Source of the DNA: a virus
DNA length: 26,275 nt
Direction: 5' to 3' (one strand)
Virus record (IMG/VR): IMGVR_UViG_3300049846_000488
Coordinates: 1 to 26,275 of that record
The notes under the pieces are model-generated. The model was given only the letters and a program-made list of their open reading frames with translations, was not told where the DNA came from and made no database searches. Position numbers and translations under genes: made by a program. Below, piece after piece: positions 20,116-26,275 of the stretch (position 1 is its first letter; every line of letters begins with the position of its first letter).

Positions 20116-21422
20116 CGCAATCAGGCGTAACACCTCGCCTGCTCAACGTTGAGCAATTCAAGCGGCGTATTAACCGCAAAGATCCTGTTGCCAATATCTA
20201 TCGCAACGCCATTGATCTCAATCGTTTCAGCAACGCTGTTGCCGGTCAGATCGTTCGTGATTACAACAGCATCATCCTCAGTGCCGTTGACGATCTAAAA
20301 CGTATTGACCTTGGCGTACCCACGGCAGGCGGTGGCATCGTCAGTCCGGCATCAGTTCAGGCGCAACGACTTCGTGTTTTGTTGGCTCAACTGAGGGAAT
20401 CGCTGGATAGCTGGGCGGAACGCAGCACGGCATACGCAGCCACCGAACTACAGGGCCTAGCCGAGCTTCAAACAGAATTTGTGACCGATCAACTGCGTCT
20501 TGCCGTTGCTGGCGGTGAGGCTGGTGCCCGTGGCATTGAGCCAAGCGTTATTGCTCAGCAGGCAGTCAACACAGTTGAGGTGGCGCCGAACTTTGCCGCT
20601 ACTGTCGCCACTGTTGATCCAACGGATATCAACTTCACGTTGCCTGGCACGGGTGGCTTCAACCTGACGGCTGGCCAAGGTGCAGCGATCACATTGCCAA
20701 ACGGTCAGGTCGTAGAGAAAGCCTTTCGCGGTCTTGCCGAATCGCAGGCGCAACGTTTCAACACCACGATCAGAACAGGCATCCTTGCCGGTGAACCCAC
20801 GCCACAAATTGCACGGCGTCTTGTCGGCAACCTTGATTTTGGGCAACTGGCCAAGACCGCAAAACAGCAAGCCCTAGCCGGTGGCGAGCTGATCAAGATG
20901 GCTGACCATCAGGTTTTAACTGTTGTGCGTACAAGCGTGCAGCAGGTAGCTAACACAGCCAGCCAAAACGTTTACCAAGCCAATCAGGACGTAACCAAGA
21001 AATACCGTTACGTTGCCACGCTGGATAGCCGCACCTCAGCGATCTGCCGCAGCCTTGACGGCAAGGAATATGTTTACGGCAAAGGACCGCAACCGCCTGT
21101 TCATTTCAACTGCAGATCAACCACTATTCCAGTCGTTGATTACCGCGCCCTTGGCTTGCGTCCGCCCGAGGAAGTAATCGGTGAGGGCAAGCGTGCTGCG
21201 GAAGGCGGTCAAGTTTTGGCTAGTACCAACTACGGCCAGTGGCTACAAAAACAACCGAAGGCGTATCAGGAAGAGGTGCTAGGCAAATCACGCGCCGCCT
21301 ACTTTGATCGCCTCAGCCAGAAGTTTGGTCCACAACAGGCATTAAGCCGAATGGTGCGTGAAGATGGATCAGAAGTCCCACTTAGAGTGTTGCAAGAACG
21401 CTACGGTTCAAACAATGGCTAA
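20112..21422 (+). CDS. MuF/SPP1 gp7-like head morphogenesis protein, 436 aa
   Basis: A minor head protein of the Mu F type, which binds the portal and is packaged in the head. The C-terminal domain (~295-342) carries the marker: YRYVATLDSRTSAICRSLDG then KGPQPPVHFNCRSTTIPV, with C312, H331 and C334 likely metal ligands. The first ~270 residues are helical (RVLLAQLRESLDSWAERSTA). Overlaps the portal stop as ATGA. No toxin domain is seen at the C-terminus, unlike some MuF fusions. Confidence 0.87.
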   Translation: MTQSGVTPRLLNVEQFKRRINRKDPVANIYRNAIDLNRFSNAVAGQIVRDYNSIILSAVDDLKRIDLGVPTAGGGIVSPASVQAQRLRVLLAQLRESLDSWAERSTAYAATELQGLAELQTEFVTDQLRLAVAGGEAGARGIEPSVIAQQAVNTVEVAPNFAATVATVDPTDINFTLPGTGGFNLTAGQGAAITLPNGQVVEKAFRGLAESQAQRFNTTIRTGILAGEPTPQIARRLVGNLDFGQLAKTAKQQALAGGELIKMADHQVLTVVRTSVQQVANTASQNVYQANQDVTKKYRYVATLDSRTSAICRSLDGKEYVYGKGPQPPVHFNCRSTTIPVVDYRALGLRPPEEVIGEGKRAAEGGQVLASTNYGQWLQKQPKAYQEEVLGKSRAAYFDRLSQKFGPQQALSRMVREDGSEVPLRVLQERYGSNNG

Positions 21423-21600
21423 AAAGCCGACCAAGGCCGAAAAGAAGATCGGCAAGGTGATGAAGGAATACAAGGAAGGCACCCTGCAATCCGGCAAGCC
21501 TGGCCCCGGCAAAGGCCCCAAGGTCAAAAGCCGTAAACAGGCAATCGCCATTGCACTGAGCGAAGCTGGCAAAGCACGCAAGCCAAAAAGTAAAAAGTGA
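21415..21600 (+). CDS. Small basic protein, DUF6496-like, 61 aa
   Basis: Begins MAKKPTKAEKKIGKVMKEYK and contains EGTLQSGKPGPGKGPKVKSR then KQAIAIALSEAGKARK, the pattern of the DUF6496 family of small, very basic phage and bacterial proteins. The high Lys content suggests DNA or virion binding. ATG 21415 overlaps the MuF gene by 8 bases; the next gene starts on its stop (TGATG). Confidence 0.8.
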   Translation: MAKKPTKAEKKIGKVMKEYKEGTLQSGKPGPGKGPKVKSRKQAIAIALSEAGKARKPKSKK

Positions 21601-21767
21601 TGGCACGCAAAAAGCCTGGCCTGTACGCCAACATTGCTGCCAAGCGCAAGCGGATTGAGGCTGGAGAAAAAGAACGCAAAGCACGTCCCGGCGAAGCCAA
21701 TTATCCCGATAAAGACGCTTTCAAGGTTGCTGCAAAGACAGCTAAAAAACGTAAGCCGAAAAAATGA
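21600..21767 (+). CDS. Small basic protein, 55 aa
   Basis: Begins MARKKPGLYANIAAKRKRIE and ends AAKTAKKRKPKK. Very basic, no Cys, with a central helix (KDAFKVAAKTAKKR). Short proteins with the same opening occur in many phages near the head genes (recollection). Its ATG overlaps the previous stop as TGATG; ATGA with the next gene. May be a packaged DNA-binding protein; function unproven. Confidence 0.68.
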   Translation: MARKKPGLYANIAAKRKRIEAGEKERKARPGEANYPDKDAFKVAAKTAKKRKPKK

Positions 21768-21961
21768 AAGGCAAGATTTGGCAAGGCGGTTGCACCTACC
21801 TCAAATGCTCCGACGGCATGATTGAGGGCCGTTTTGTCTTTCCTTGCCCAAATAGCCCCGAGGTGCTTGGTGCCTTAATGGGCAGACTGGCCGAGGGCGT
21901 AGAAGTCATCACCTGCACCGAGGATGATGATGAAGACGACAACGAGGATGACGATGATTGA
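21764..21961 (+). CDS. Small protein with acidic tail, 65 aa
   Basis: Begins MKGKIWQGGCTYLKCSDGMI; two Cys (CTYLKC) and a third in FPCPNSPE, then GRLAEGVEVITC and a Glu/Asp-only tail (~53-65). The acidic tail is opposite in charge to the two preceding proteins, hinting at a complex. Function unknown. Starts as ATGA. Confidence 0.68.
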   Translation: MKGKIWQGGCTYLKCSDGMIEGRFVFPCPNSPEVLGALMGRLAEGVEVITCTEDDDEDDNEDDDD

Positions 21962-22226
21962 GTATCGCGGCGAAAAGTTTGACGGCTACAACAAGCCGAA
22001 ACGCACGCCTGACCATCCAACCAAGTCGCACGCTGTCTTGGCCAAGGAAGGCGACAAGGTAAAACTGATTAGGTTCGGTCAGCAGGGCGTGTCAGGCTCA
22101 CCACCACGAAAATCAGAATCGGAATCAGACAAAATACGAAGGGCATCATTTAAGGCTCGCCATGCGGCCAATATCGCCAAAGGCAAAATGTCTGCGGCTT
22201 ACTGGGCTGACAAGGAAAAATGGTGA
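21954..22226 (+). CDS. Conserved phage protein, 90 aa
   Basis: Begins MIEYRGEKFDGYNKPKRTPD, then HPTKSHAVLAKEGDKVKLIR, FGQQGVSGSPPRKSESESDK and ends NIAKGKMSAAYWADKEKW. This string of motifs (FGQQGVxGSP, RHAxNIAKGK, AYWADKxKW) belongs to a phage head-region family, often listed as hypothetical, that I recognise but cannot name securely. The ATG at 21954 lies within the acidic repeat of the preceding gene (8-base overlap). Confidence 0.78.
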   Translation: MIEYRGEKFDGYNKPKRTPDHPTKSHAVLAKEGDKVKLIRFGQQGVSGSPPRKSESESDKIRRASFKARHAANIAKGKMSAAYWADKEKW

Positions 22227-22227
22227 C

Positions 22228-22422
22228 CTACTGACGTTCCTGATGGTGTATCCAATCCTTTAGGCCAGTCACATATGCCCGTAACGCTTGCGCATTCCTC
22301 GCGTGCCACGGGTCACCCGTCGCTAAATATTCCATCATGTGCAGATCCACTGCCTTCAAACAGTGGTGAATAATTGGGTTCCATGGTCCGCGTACCGGTG
22401 TATCCCACTCGCGCCGTGACAT
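22228..22422 (-). CDS. Small hypothetical protein on the opposite strand, 64 aa
   Basis: Begins MSRREWDTPVRGPWNPIIHH and has CLKAVDLHMMEYLATGDPWH then ARNAQALRAYVTGLKDWIHH. The helical pattern with conserved-looking Trp and His residues is unlike a chance frame. It converges on the plus-strand gene ending at 22226 and is the only minus-strand gene in the structural module, as expected of a lysogen-expressed or accessory ('moron') gene. Function unknown. Confidence 0.65.
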   Translation of the reverse strand: MSRREWDTPVRGPWNPIIHHCLKAVDLHMMEYLATGDPWHARNAQALRAYVTGLKDWIHHQERQ

Positions 22423-22435
22423 GACGTGACAAGGT

Positions 22436-22462
22436 GTAAACCTACCTATACACTCTGATCGT
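22436..22462 (+). promoter_or_regulatory. Weak promoter candidate before the scaffold gene
   Basis: A TATACA -10-like box in a GTGTA...TACAC inverted repeat lies ~30 bases upstream of the scaffold ATG. The best -35 (GTGACA) is 15 bases away, shorter than optimal, so the call is weak. Confidence 0.28.
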
Positions 22463-22479
22463 TACCCTACGGGTCATTC

Positions 22480-23175
22480 ATGTCTGAAGAGCAACTGCAG
22501 GAAGCTACGCCGACTGCAACTGGTGATGATCTTGATGCGCTTAAACGCAGCGTTGAGGCCCTAGAACGCAAAAACTTTGAGCTGATTGGCAAGCTTAAGG
22601 AGGCCAAAGAAAAAACGCCCAACCTGCCCGACGGGTTGAACGTTCAAGAACTTGTTGACTTCAAGCGAAAGAAGGAACAGGAAGAGCTTGAATCGAAAGG
22701 CAAATACGACGAAGCCCTGAAACAATACGCTCAGCAATTTCAAGAGCGTGAAGACGGCTACAAAAAGCGTATTGCCGATCTTGAGTCACAACTGACGGTT
22801 AATCAACTTGATAATCGTGTCGTTGCAATTCTTGCTGAACAAGGCGCTCACAATCCACACGATGCGCTGCGTCTAGTGCGTGATCAGTTGAAGCTTGACG
22901 ACAGCGGCAACCCCATTGCTGTTGATGGCTACAACGAAATTCCCATGGATCAGTGGGTAGAACGCCTTAAGGCCGAACGCGGTTACCTGTTTAAGGCATC
23001 CAACATCAAAGGCTCTGGCGCACCTGTCGGCACAAAGGTCAGCAGTACCGATATCCCGGTCGGTATTAAAAACCCATTCCTACCCGAAAACTTCAACCTG
23101 ACCGAGCAGTCACGTCTGTTCCGCACGGATCGTGATCTGTACGAAAAGTTGAAAACTGCAGCGGCTTCTGCTTAA
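22480..23175 (+). CDS. Scaffolding protein-like, 231 aa
   Basis: Would guide prohead assembly and then leave. It is placed directly before the major capsid gene and is mostly helical and coiled-coil: LDALKRSVEALERKNFELIG then KLKEAKEKTP, LVDFKRKKEQEELESKGKYD, KQYAQQFQEREDGYKKRIAD. The rest (120-231) contains MDQWVERLKAERGYLFKASN and a C-terminal helix (LYEKLKTAAASA). No protease motif is visible. Scaffold function is inferred from position and coiled coils. Confidence 0.75.
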   Translation: MSEEQLQEATPTATGDDLDALKRSVEALERKNFELIGKLKEAKEKTPNLPDGLNVQELVDFKRKKEQEELESKGKYDEALKQYAQQFQEREDGYKKRIADLESQLTVNQLDNRVVAILAEQGAHNPHDALRLVRDQLKLDDSGNPIAVDGYNEIPMDQWVERLKAERGYLFKASNIKGSGAPVGTKVSSTDIPVGIKNPFLPENFNLTEQSRLFRTDRDLYEKLKTAAASA

Positions 23176-23178
23176 GAT

Positions 23179-23203
23179 GTAACCGTTAAACGCGAATGGT
23201 TAC
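23179..23203. repeat. Inverted repeat before the major capsid gene
   Basis: GTAACC (23179-23184) and GGTTAC (23198-23203) are perfect inverted repeats 13 bases apart in the 82-base gap after the scaffold gene. It may fold in the mRNA or bind a regulator. Confidence 0.3.
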
Positions 23204-23257
23204 GCCGTTCCGTTATTGGGTTACGCCCGCAAACAGCAAATTCCCTGAGGATTCATC

Positions 23258-24280
23258 ATGGCGACTCTTCGCTCTGATGTCATCATCCCCGAGATTTTTA
23301 CTCCGTATGTGATCGAGCAATCGACTCTGCGGAACCAGTTTCTTGCCAGCGGCGTTGTGCAGCCCATGGCGGAACTGAATGCAACCGAGGGTGGTGACTT
23401 CGTAAACGTGCCTTTCTGGAAGGCAAATCTGTCTGGCGACCTGGAAGTTCTTACCGACTCCACCAGCCTGACGCCTGGCAAAATCACTGCTGACAAGCAA
23501 GTTGGCGTGATCCTGCACCGTGGCCGCGCCTTTGAGGCCCGCGACCTTGCTGCTCTGGCCGCAGGTTCCGACCCCATGGCTGCCATTGGTCAAAAGGTTG
23601 GTGAATACGTTGCCAACCAACAGCAGGCTGACCTGTACAAGTGTCTGGAAGGTGTGTTCGGCAGCCTGACCGGCTCTGACTCCCCTGCTTTTGATGCTCT
23701 GCGTTTTGACACCAGCGGCGCAACTGCTCTCGGCCCCCGCCAGGTGGCTAAGGCTCGCGCAATTCTGGGTGATCAAGGCGACAAGCTGACCGCTGTGGCC
23801 ATGCACTCGGCTTGCTACTACGACCTCGTGGAGCGCAAGGCGATTGACTACGTGACCAACACGGAAGCACGCCTGAGCACTGCTGCAACTGGCGCTAGCA
23901 CCATCAACGCTGTTGGCGGTTCTGTGGCTGCTGCCTACGGTGACGTTCGTGTTCCGACCTACATGGGTCTGAATGTGATCGTCTCTGACGACATCAGCAA
24001 CAGTGCCGGCAACTATGCCTGCTATTTCTTCACCTCTGGCGCTATTGCCTCCGGTGAGCAGGCTGCCATGCGTACTGAAACCGACCGCGATATCCTCGCC
24101 AAGTCGGATGCCATGTCGCTGGACATGCACTACATCTACCACCCGGTAGGTGCTAAGTGGGCCGTGACCACCACCAACCCAACCCGCGCACAGCTGGCCA
24201 CCGTTGGTAACTGGTCGAAGGTGTACGAAACCAAGAACATTGGAATCGTGCGTGCCACCATCACCTCCAACTTTGATTGA
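23258..24280 (+). CDS. Major capsid protein, 340 aa
   Basis: The main shell protein, by position after the scaffold and by sequence shape. Begins MATLRSDVIIPEIFTPYVIE, with FVNVPFWKANLSGDLEVLTD (beta hairpin/E-loop area), AFEARDLAALAAGSDPMAAI then GQKVGEYVANQQQADLYKCL (spine helix), and GDVRVPTYMGLNVIVSDDIS near the C-terminus. This fits the HK97-like fold at family level. SD GAGG lies 9 bases upstream of the ATG. No cleavable N-terminal scaffold domain is seen, consistent with a separate scaffold gene. Confidence 0.88.
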   Translation: MATLRSDVIIPEIFTPYVIEQSTLRNQFLASGVVQPMAELNATEGGDFVNVPFWKANLSGDLEVLTDSTSLTPGKITADKQVGVILHRGRAFEARDLAALAAGSDPMAAIGQKVGEYVANQQQADLYKCLEGVFGSLTGSDSPAFDALRFDTSGATALGPRQVAKARAILGDQGDKLTAVAMHSACYYDLVERKAIDYVTNTEARLSTAATGASTINAVGGSVAAAYGDVRVPTYMGLNVIVSDDISNSAGNYACYFFTSGAIASGEQAAMRTETDRDILAKSDAMSLDMHYIYHPVGAKWAVTTTNPTRAQLATVGNWSKVYETKNIGIVRATITSNFD

Positions 24281-24281
24281 T

Positions 24282-24287
24282 AGGAGG
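24282..24287 (+). promoter_or_regulatory. Strong Shine-Dalgarno AGGAGG
   Basis: A full AGGAGG 8 bases before the ATG of the 122-aa gene, immediately after the capsid stop. It is the strongest ribosome-binding site I saw in the window and suggests a highly made structural protein. Confidence 0.8.
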
Positions 24288-24295
24288 AACTAACG

Positions 24296-24664
24296 ATGGC
24301 TTCTCAATTTGAAGTTTCTGCCGGTAAGTCGATTGGCTACACCTCCGGTCTCGGCGGTGCTGTCACTCAGGCCACCAGCAAGTCCACTGGTGTCACGCTG
24401 AACAAACCCTGTGGCTCAATCACCATGCACAACGCTTCGCTTGCGGGCGATGCCGAGGTTTCCTTCACTGTGACCAACAGCGAAGTGGCCGCTACTGACG
24501 TGGTGAACGTGTCCGTGAAGTCTGGTGCTACCACTGGTAAGTACCTGCCTTTCGTGACCGCTACTGCCGCTGGCAGCTTTGAGATCACTGTTTCCAACGT
24601 CGGTTCTACCGCTGGTGAAGCTGTGGTGCTCAATTTTGCCGTTCTCAAGTCGGCTGCTGACTGA
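24296..24664 (+). CDS. Head decoration-like structural protein, 122 aa
   Basis: Begins MASQFEVSAGKSIGYTSGLG, followed by Thr/Val-rich beta strands (TLNKPCGSITMHNASLAGDA, EVSFTVTNSEVAATDVVNVS, GSFEITVSNVGSTAGEAVVL). An all-beta, Ala/Gly/Thr-rich protein after the capsid, with a very strong RBS, fits a decoration protein or abundant minor head protein. This is inferred from position and fold guess; no named family match is certain. Confidence 0.68.
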   Translation: MASQFEVSAGKSIGYTSGLGGAVTQATSKSTGVTLNKPCGSITMHNASLAGDAEVSFTVTNSEVAATDVVNVSVKSGATTGKYLPFVTATAAGSFEITVSNVGSTAGEAVVLNFAVLKSAAD

Positions 24665-24870
24665 TGAGCATGTTCGCCTTCCGGCGGCTGCGTGAACGTG
24701 AGGCTCTGGCTACGGCTGGGGCCTCTTTTTCTGATGCAGAGCCTACGCCTACACTTGAAGTAACAGAAGATCAGCCGCTGTCTACCGATGGCAATAACAA
24801 TCGACGCAACGGTGGGCGGCGCAAACGCCAACAGCTATCTGACACTGGTAGCAGCGGAAGCGATCATTGA
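24664..24870 (+). CDS. Small hypothetical protein, 68 aa
   Basis: Begins MSMFAFRRLREREALATAGA and ends with a basic and polar tail (NNNRRNGGRRKRQQLSDTGS). Probably disordered. Its ATG overlaps the preceding stop (TGATG) and its last 83 bases overlap the next gene, a long overlap. The N-terminus (RRLREREALA) resembles small proteins between capsid and connector genes in other phages, by recollection. Function unknown. Confidence 0.55.
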   Translation: MSMFAFRRLREREALATAGASFSDAEPTPTLEVTEDQPLSTDGNNNRRNGGRRKRQQLSDTGSSGSDH

Positions 24871-25354
24871 GGGTTTTGTTCAGGATGACGATGTAACCGC
24901 CTGGGCATCGGCCACCACTGATCAAAAAAACCGGGCGTTGTTTACTGCCACGCAACGCCTTGATCGTGAGCGTTTTCTTGGTGCTCGGGCAACGGATACG
25001 CAGGCTCTGCAGTGGCCCCGTACTGGCGTGCGCAAGCCTGATACCTATATCAATACTTATGCCGTCGGCTTTCCATTCCGCATCACCACGGATTATTTCA
25101 CCGACACCGAAATTCCAACGCAGATCAAATACGCACAATGCGTGCTGGCAACGTATTTGAACAACAATAAGGATGGGATGGCCCTGAGCGGACTGGAGGA
25201 TTACAAGTCCGTGTCCATTGGCAGCCTTAGCGTCACCACTGCAGGCGCTAGCAGCACAGCCACTGGCGTTGATCGCATCCCGCCGATTGTGGAACGGTAT
25301 TTAACCGGTCTTAGAATCAGTGGACCGGGCAACATTGCTATTCGCCGGAGCTGA
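24788..25354 (+). CDS. Head-tail connector, DnaT-like (DnaT_2) family, 188 aa
   Basis: Begins MAITIDATVGGANANSYLTL, then VAAEAIIEGFVQDDDVTAWA, SATTDQKNRALFTATQRLDR, and TQALQWPRTGVRKPD. The sequence order (SYLTL..AEAI.. W..A..ALF.AT..LDR..F.G....QALQWPRTGV) matches the DnaT-like family that occupies the head-tail connector position in siphophages; the name does not imply a role in replication here. C-terminal part includes IPTQIKYAQCVLATYL and an SVSIGSLSV strand. Confidence 0.8.
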   Translation: MAITIDATVGGANANSYLTLVAAEAIIEGFVQDDDVTAWASATTDQKNRALFTATQRLDRERFLGARATDTQALQWPRTGVRKPDTYINTYAVGFPFRITTDYFTDTEIPTQIKYAQCVLATYLNNNKDGMALSGLEDYKSVSIGSLSVTTAGASSTATGVDRIPPIVERYLTGLRISGPGNIAIRRS

Positions 25355-25356
25355 TC

Positions 25357-25593
25357 ATGGCTGACTCTGATATGTACAACATTGGTTTTGAGTACATCAG
25401 TGATACCAGCGCTCACACCGGCAGGTTTTGGCGGCTCTACGCCCTTGCTGATGCAGTGATCAGCACAGCGACTGTTCAGAACGCCAGCGGCAATACCTTC
25501 AGCTCTGTGCCCTTGGCTGCCGGTGATTCAATTGAAGGCGTATTCACAAGCGTCACTCTGGCAAGCGGCAAAATTGTCGCCTATAAAATCTGA
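25357..25593 (+). CDS. Paralogous structural-region protein A, 78 aa
   Basis: Begins MADSDMYNIGFEYISDTSAH and ends GVFTSVTLASGKIVAYKI. It aligns with the next gene over its whole length: TGRFWRLY/TGRWAAIY, QNASGNTFS/QNWDGSTLS, GVFTSVTL/GVFTSIKL, VAYKI/VAYKL. Tandem paralogs 2 bases apart. Beta-rich small protein; the repeated GVFTS-x-x-L unit occurs, from memory, in phage virion-region proteins. Possibly a decoration or neck accessory protein. Confidence 0.68.
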   Translation: MADSDMYNIGFEYISDTSAHTGRFWRLYALADAVISTATVQNASGNTFSSVPLAAGDSIEGVFTSVTLASGKIVAYKI

Positions 25594-25595
25594 TC

Positions 25596-25844
25596 ATGAG
25601 TGATTCCAACGTTCTCGGTATTGATTACGCTAAAGGCGCAACATTTATTGGCGACAGTACGACGCGCACCGGTCGTTGGGCAGCAATTTATTTCACAACA
25701 AATGCCCAAATTGACGCAATTGTTGCGCAGAACTGGGATGGTTCCACCTTGTCTGGTCAATCCATGAGCGCCGCCACAACGTTGTACGGTGTTTTTACAA
25801 GCATCAAACTGCAAAACGGTCACTGCGTCGCGTACAAGCTCTAA
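25596..25844 (+). CDS. Paralogous structural-region protein B, 82 aa
   Basis: Begins MSDSNVLGIDYAKGATFIGD and ends GVFTSIKLQNGHCVAYKL. Partner of the previous gene (shared TRTGRW/HTGRFW, QN, GVFTS and VAYK blocks). Its stop overlaps the next start as TAATG. The two may form a mixed ring or dimer, which is inference. Confidence 0.68.
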   Translation: MSDSNVLGIDYAKGATFIGDSTTRTGRWAAIYFTTNAQIDAIVAQNWDGSTLSGQSMSAATTLYGVFTSIKLQNGHCVAYKL

Positions 25845-26200
25845 TGGCACTTGCTACTTCACTACGGAAGACCGCTGGTAAATTGATGGCCAAATTCGGC
25901 GGCGAAGTCACCATCAGGCGAATCACCACTGGCGCGTACAACCCGACGACAGGCACGGCAACACCAACTGCTTCTGAGACCGTTGTGCGCGGCGTGCTTG
26001 AAGCTGTAACTGAACGTGAGCTAAACGACCTAATCAAGAGCACAGATAAGAAGCTGACGGTGGCTGCTGTTGATCTTGCGGCTGAACCCAGCGTGGCTGA
26101 TCAGGTGACAATCTCCGGGCGGATCATGCAAACCGTACAGGTCAACAAGATTGAACAGGATAATCAGGCAATTGTGTTTGAGATATTTCTGAGGGAATGA
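25844..26200 (+). CDS. Head closure/neck-like protein, 118 aa
   Basis: Begins MALATSLRKTAGKLMAKFGG and continues EVTIRRITTGAYNPTTGTAT, then VRGVLEAVTERELNDLIKST and VADQVTISGRIMQTVQVNKI ending FEIFLRE. This pattern (xVTIRRxTxGxYxPxTGT...V.G.) is that of small beta-barrel head-closure or head-tail adaptor proteins that seal the connector. Position between connector and tail genes fits. Confidence 0.75.
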   Translation: MALATSLRKTAGKLMAKFGGEVTIRRITTGAYNPTTGTATPTASETVVRGVLEAVTERELNDLIKSTDKKLTVAAVDLAAEPSVADQVTISGRIMQTVQVNKIEQDNQAIVFEIFLRE

Positions 26201-26201
26201 C

Positions 26202-26275
26202 ATGGCACGCCAGATCAGGATTGGCGAGATTGGTCAGTATGCCGAGGGGCAGCTCAACAAACTGATCACTGCTGC
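26202..26275 (+). CDS. Neck/tail-completion gene, cut by the window edge
   Basis: Begins MARQIRIGEIGQYAEGQLNK and continues past the right edge. Starts 1 base after the preceding stop. By position it is probably an HK97 gp10-like or tail-completion protein; the 24 visible residues cannot show this. Confidence 0.5.
   Translation, partial: MARQIRIGEIGQYAEGQLNKLITA

Noticed and set aside
23213-24142. 309-aa open frame on the minus strand opposite the capsid gene
   Set aside because: It mirrors the strongly supported major capsid gene; His/Val/Gly-rich composition is typical of the antisense of GC-rich coding DNA.

Overview
This window looks like part of a temperate, tailed double-stranded DNA phage (or prophage) of a cyanobacterium, most likely a Synechococcus/Cyanobium-type host. 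The phage call is direct: terminase, portal, head-morphogenesis, scaffold and capsid genes, an integrase, an endolysin and an S74 tail-fibre end are all present. The host call is an inference from small proteins that resemble, from memory, hypothetical proteins of unicellular cyanobacteria and their phages. No host gene, tRNA, IS element or CRISPR array was seen.

Layout. (1) 1-1079: 3' end of a tail fibre with a self-cleaving S74 chaperone. (2) 1239-6115, plus strand: small unknown genes, a tyrosine integrase, two small membrane proteins, a two-domain endolysin (GH24 plus M15) and a dCTP-deaminase-like gene, closed by a strong terminator at 6140-6172. (3) 6176-15882, almost all minus strand: a train of ten tiny overlapping genes (6699-8994), a single-strand annealing protein with an RHH regulator (9354-10882), a block with RusA and a zinc-finger/NUMOD-like protein (10965-12755), a lone 54-aa membrane protein (12789-12953), then a RecB-like nuclease, a P63C protein and a replication-initiator-like protein (13025-15882). 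Two plus-strand genes, an HNH nuclease and an 75-aa protein, interrupt this block. (4) 16079-26275, plus strand: terminase small and large subunits, three small genes, portal, MuF-like head protein, four small basic/acidic genes, scaffold, major capsid, decoration-like protein, and connector/neck genes. One small minus-strand gene (22228-22422) sits inside this module.

How the parts work together. The annealing protein, RecB-like nuclease and RusA-like resolvase form a plausible phage recombination set. The replication-initiator gene carries an AT-rich island with three TAATACTA repeats, an arrangement like the lambda O gene/origin. The virion genes follow the usual order from packaging to head to neck, and the tail genes presumably lie beyond the right edge and lead back to the fibre at the left edge if the genome is circular or circularly permuted.

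Most unusual signals: a 12-bp near-palindrome (GGAGTATACCCC type) found at four intergenic promoters; a possible -1 frameshift site (C CCA AAG) joining a 45-aa membrane protein to a start-codon-less open frame before the endolysin; the in-gene origin candidate; and a four-cysteine motif with GFPEA shared by two proteins of the small-gene train.
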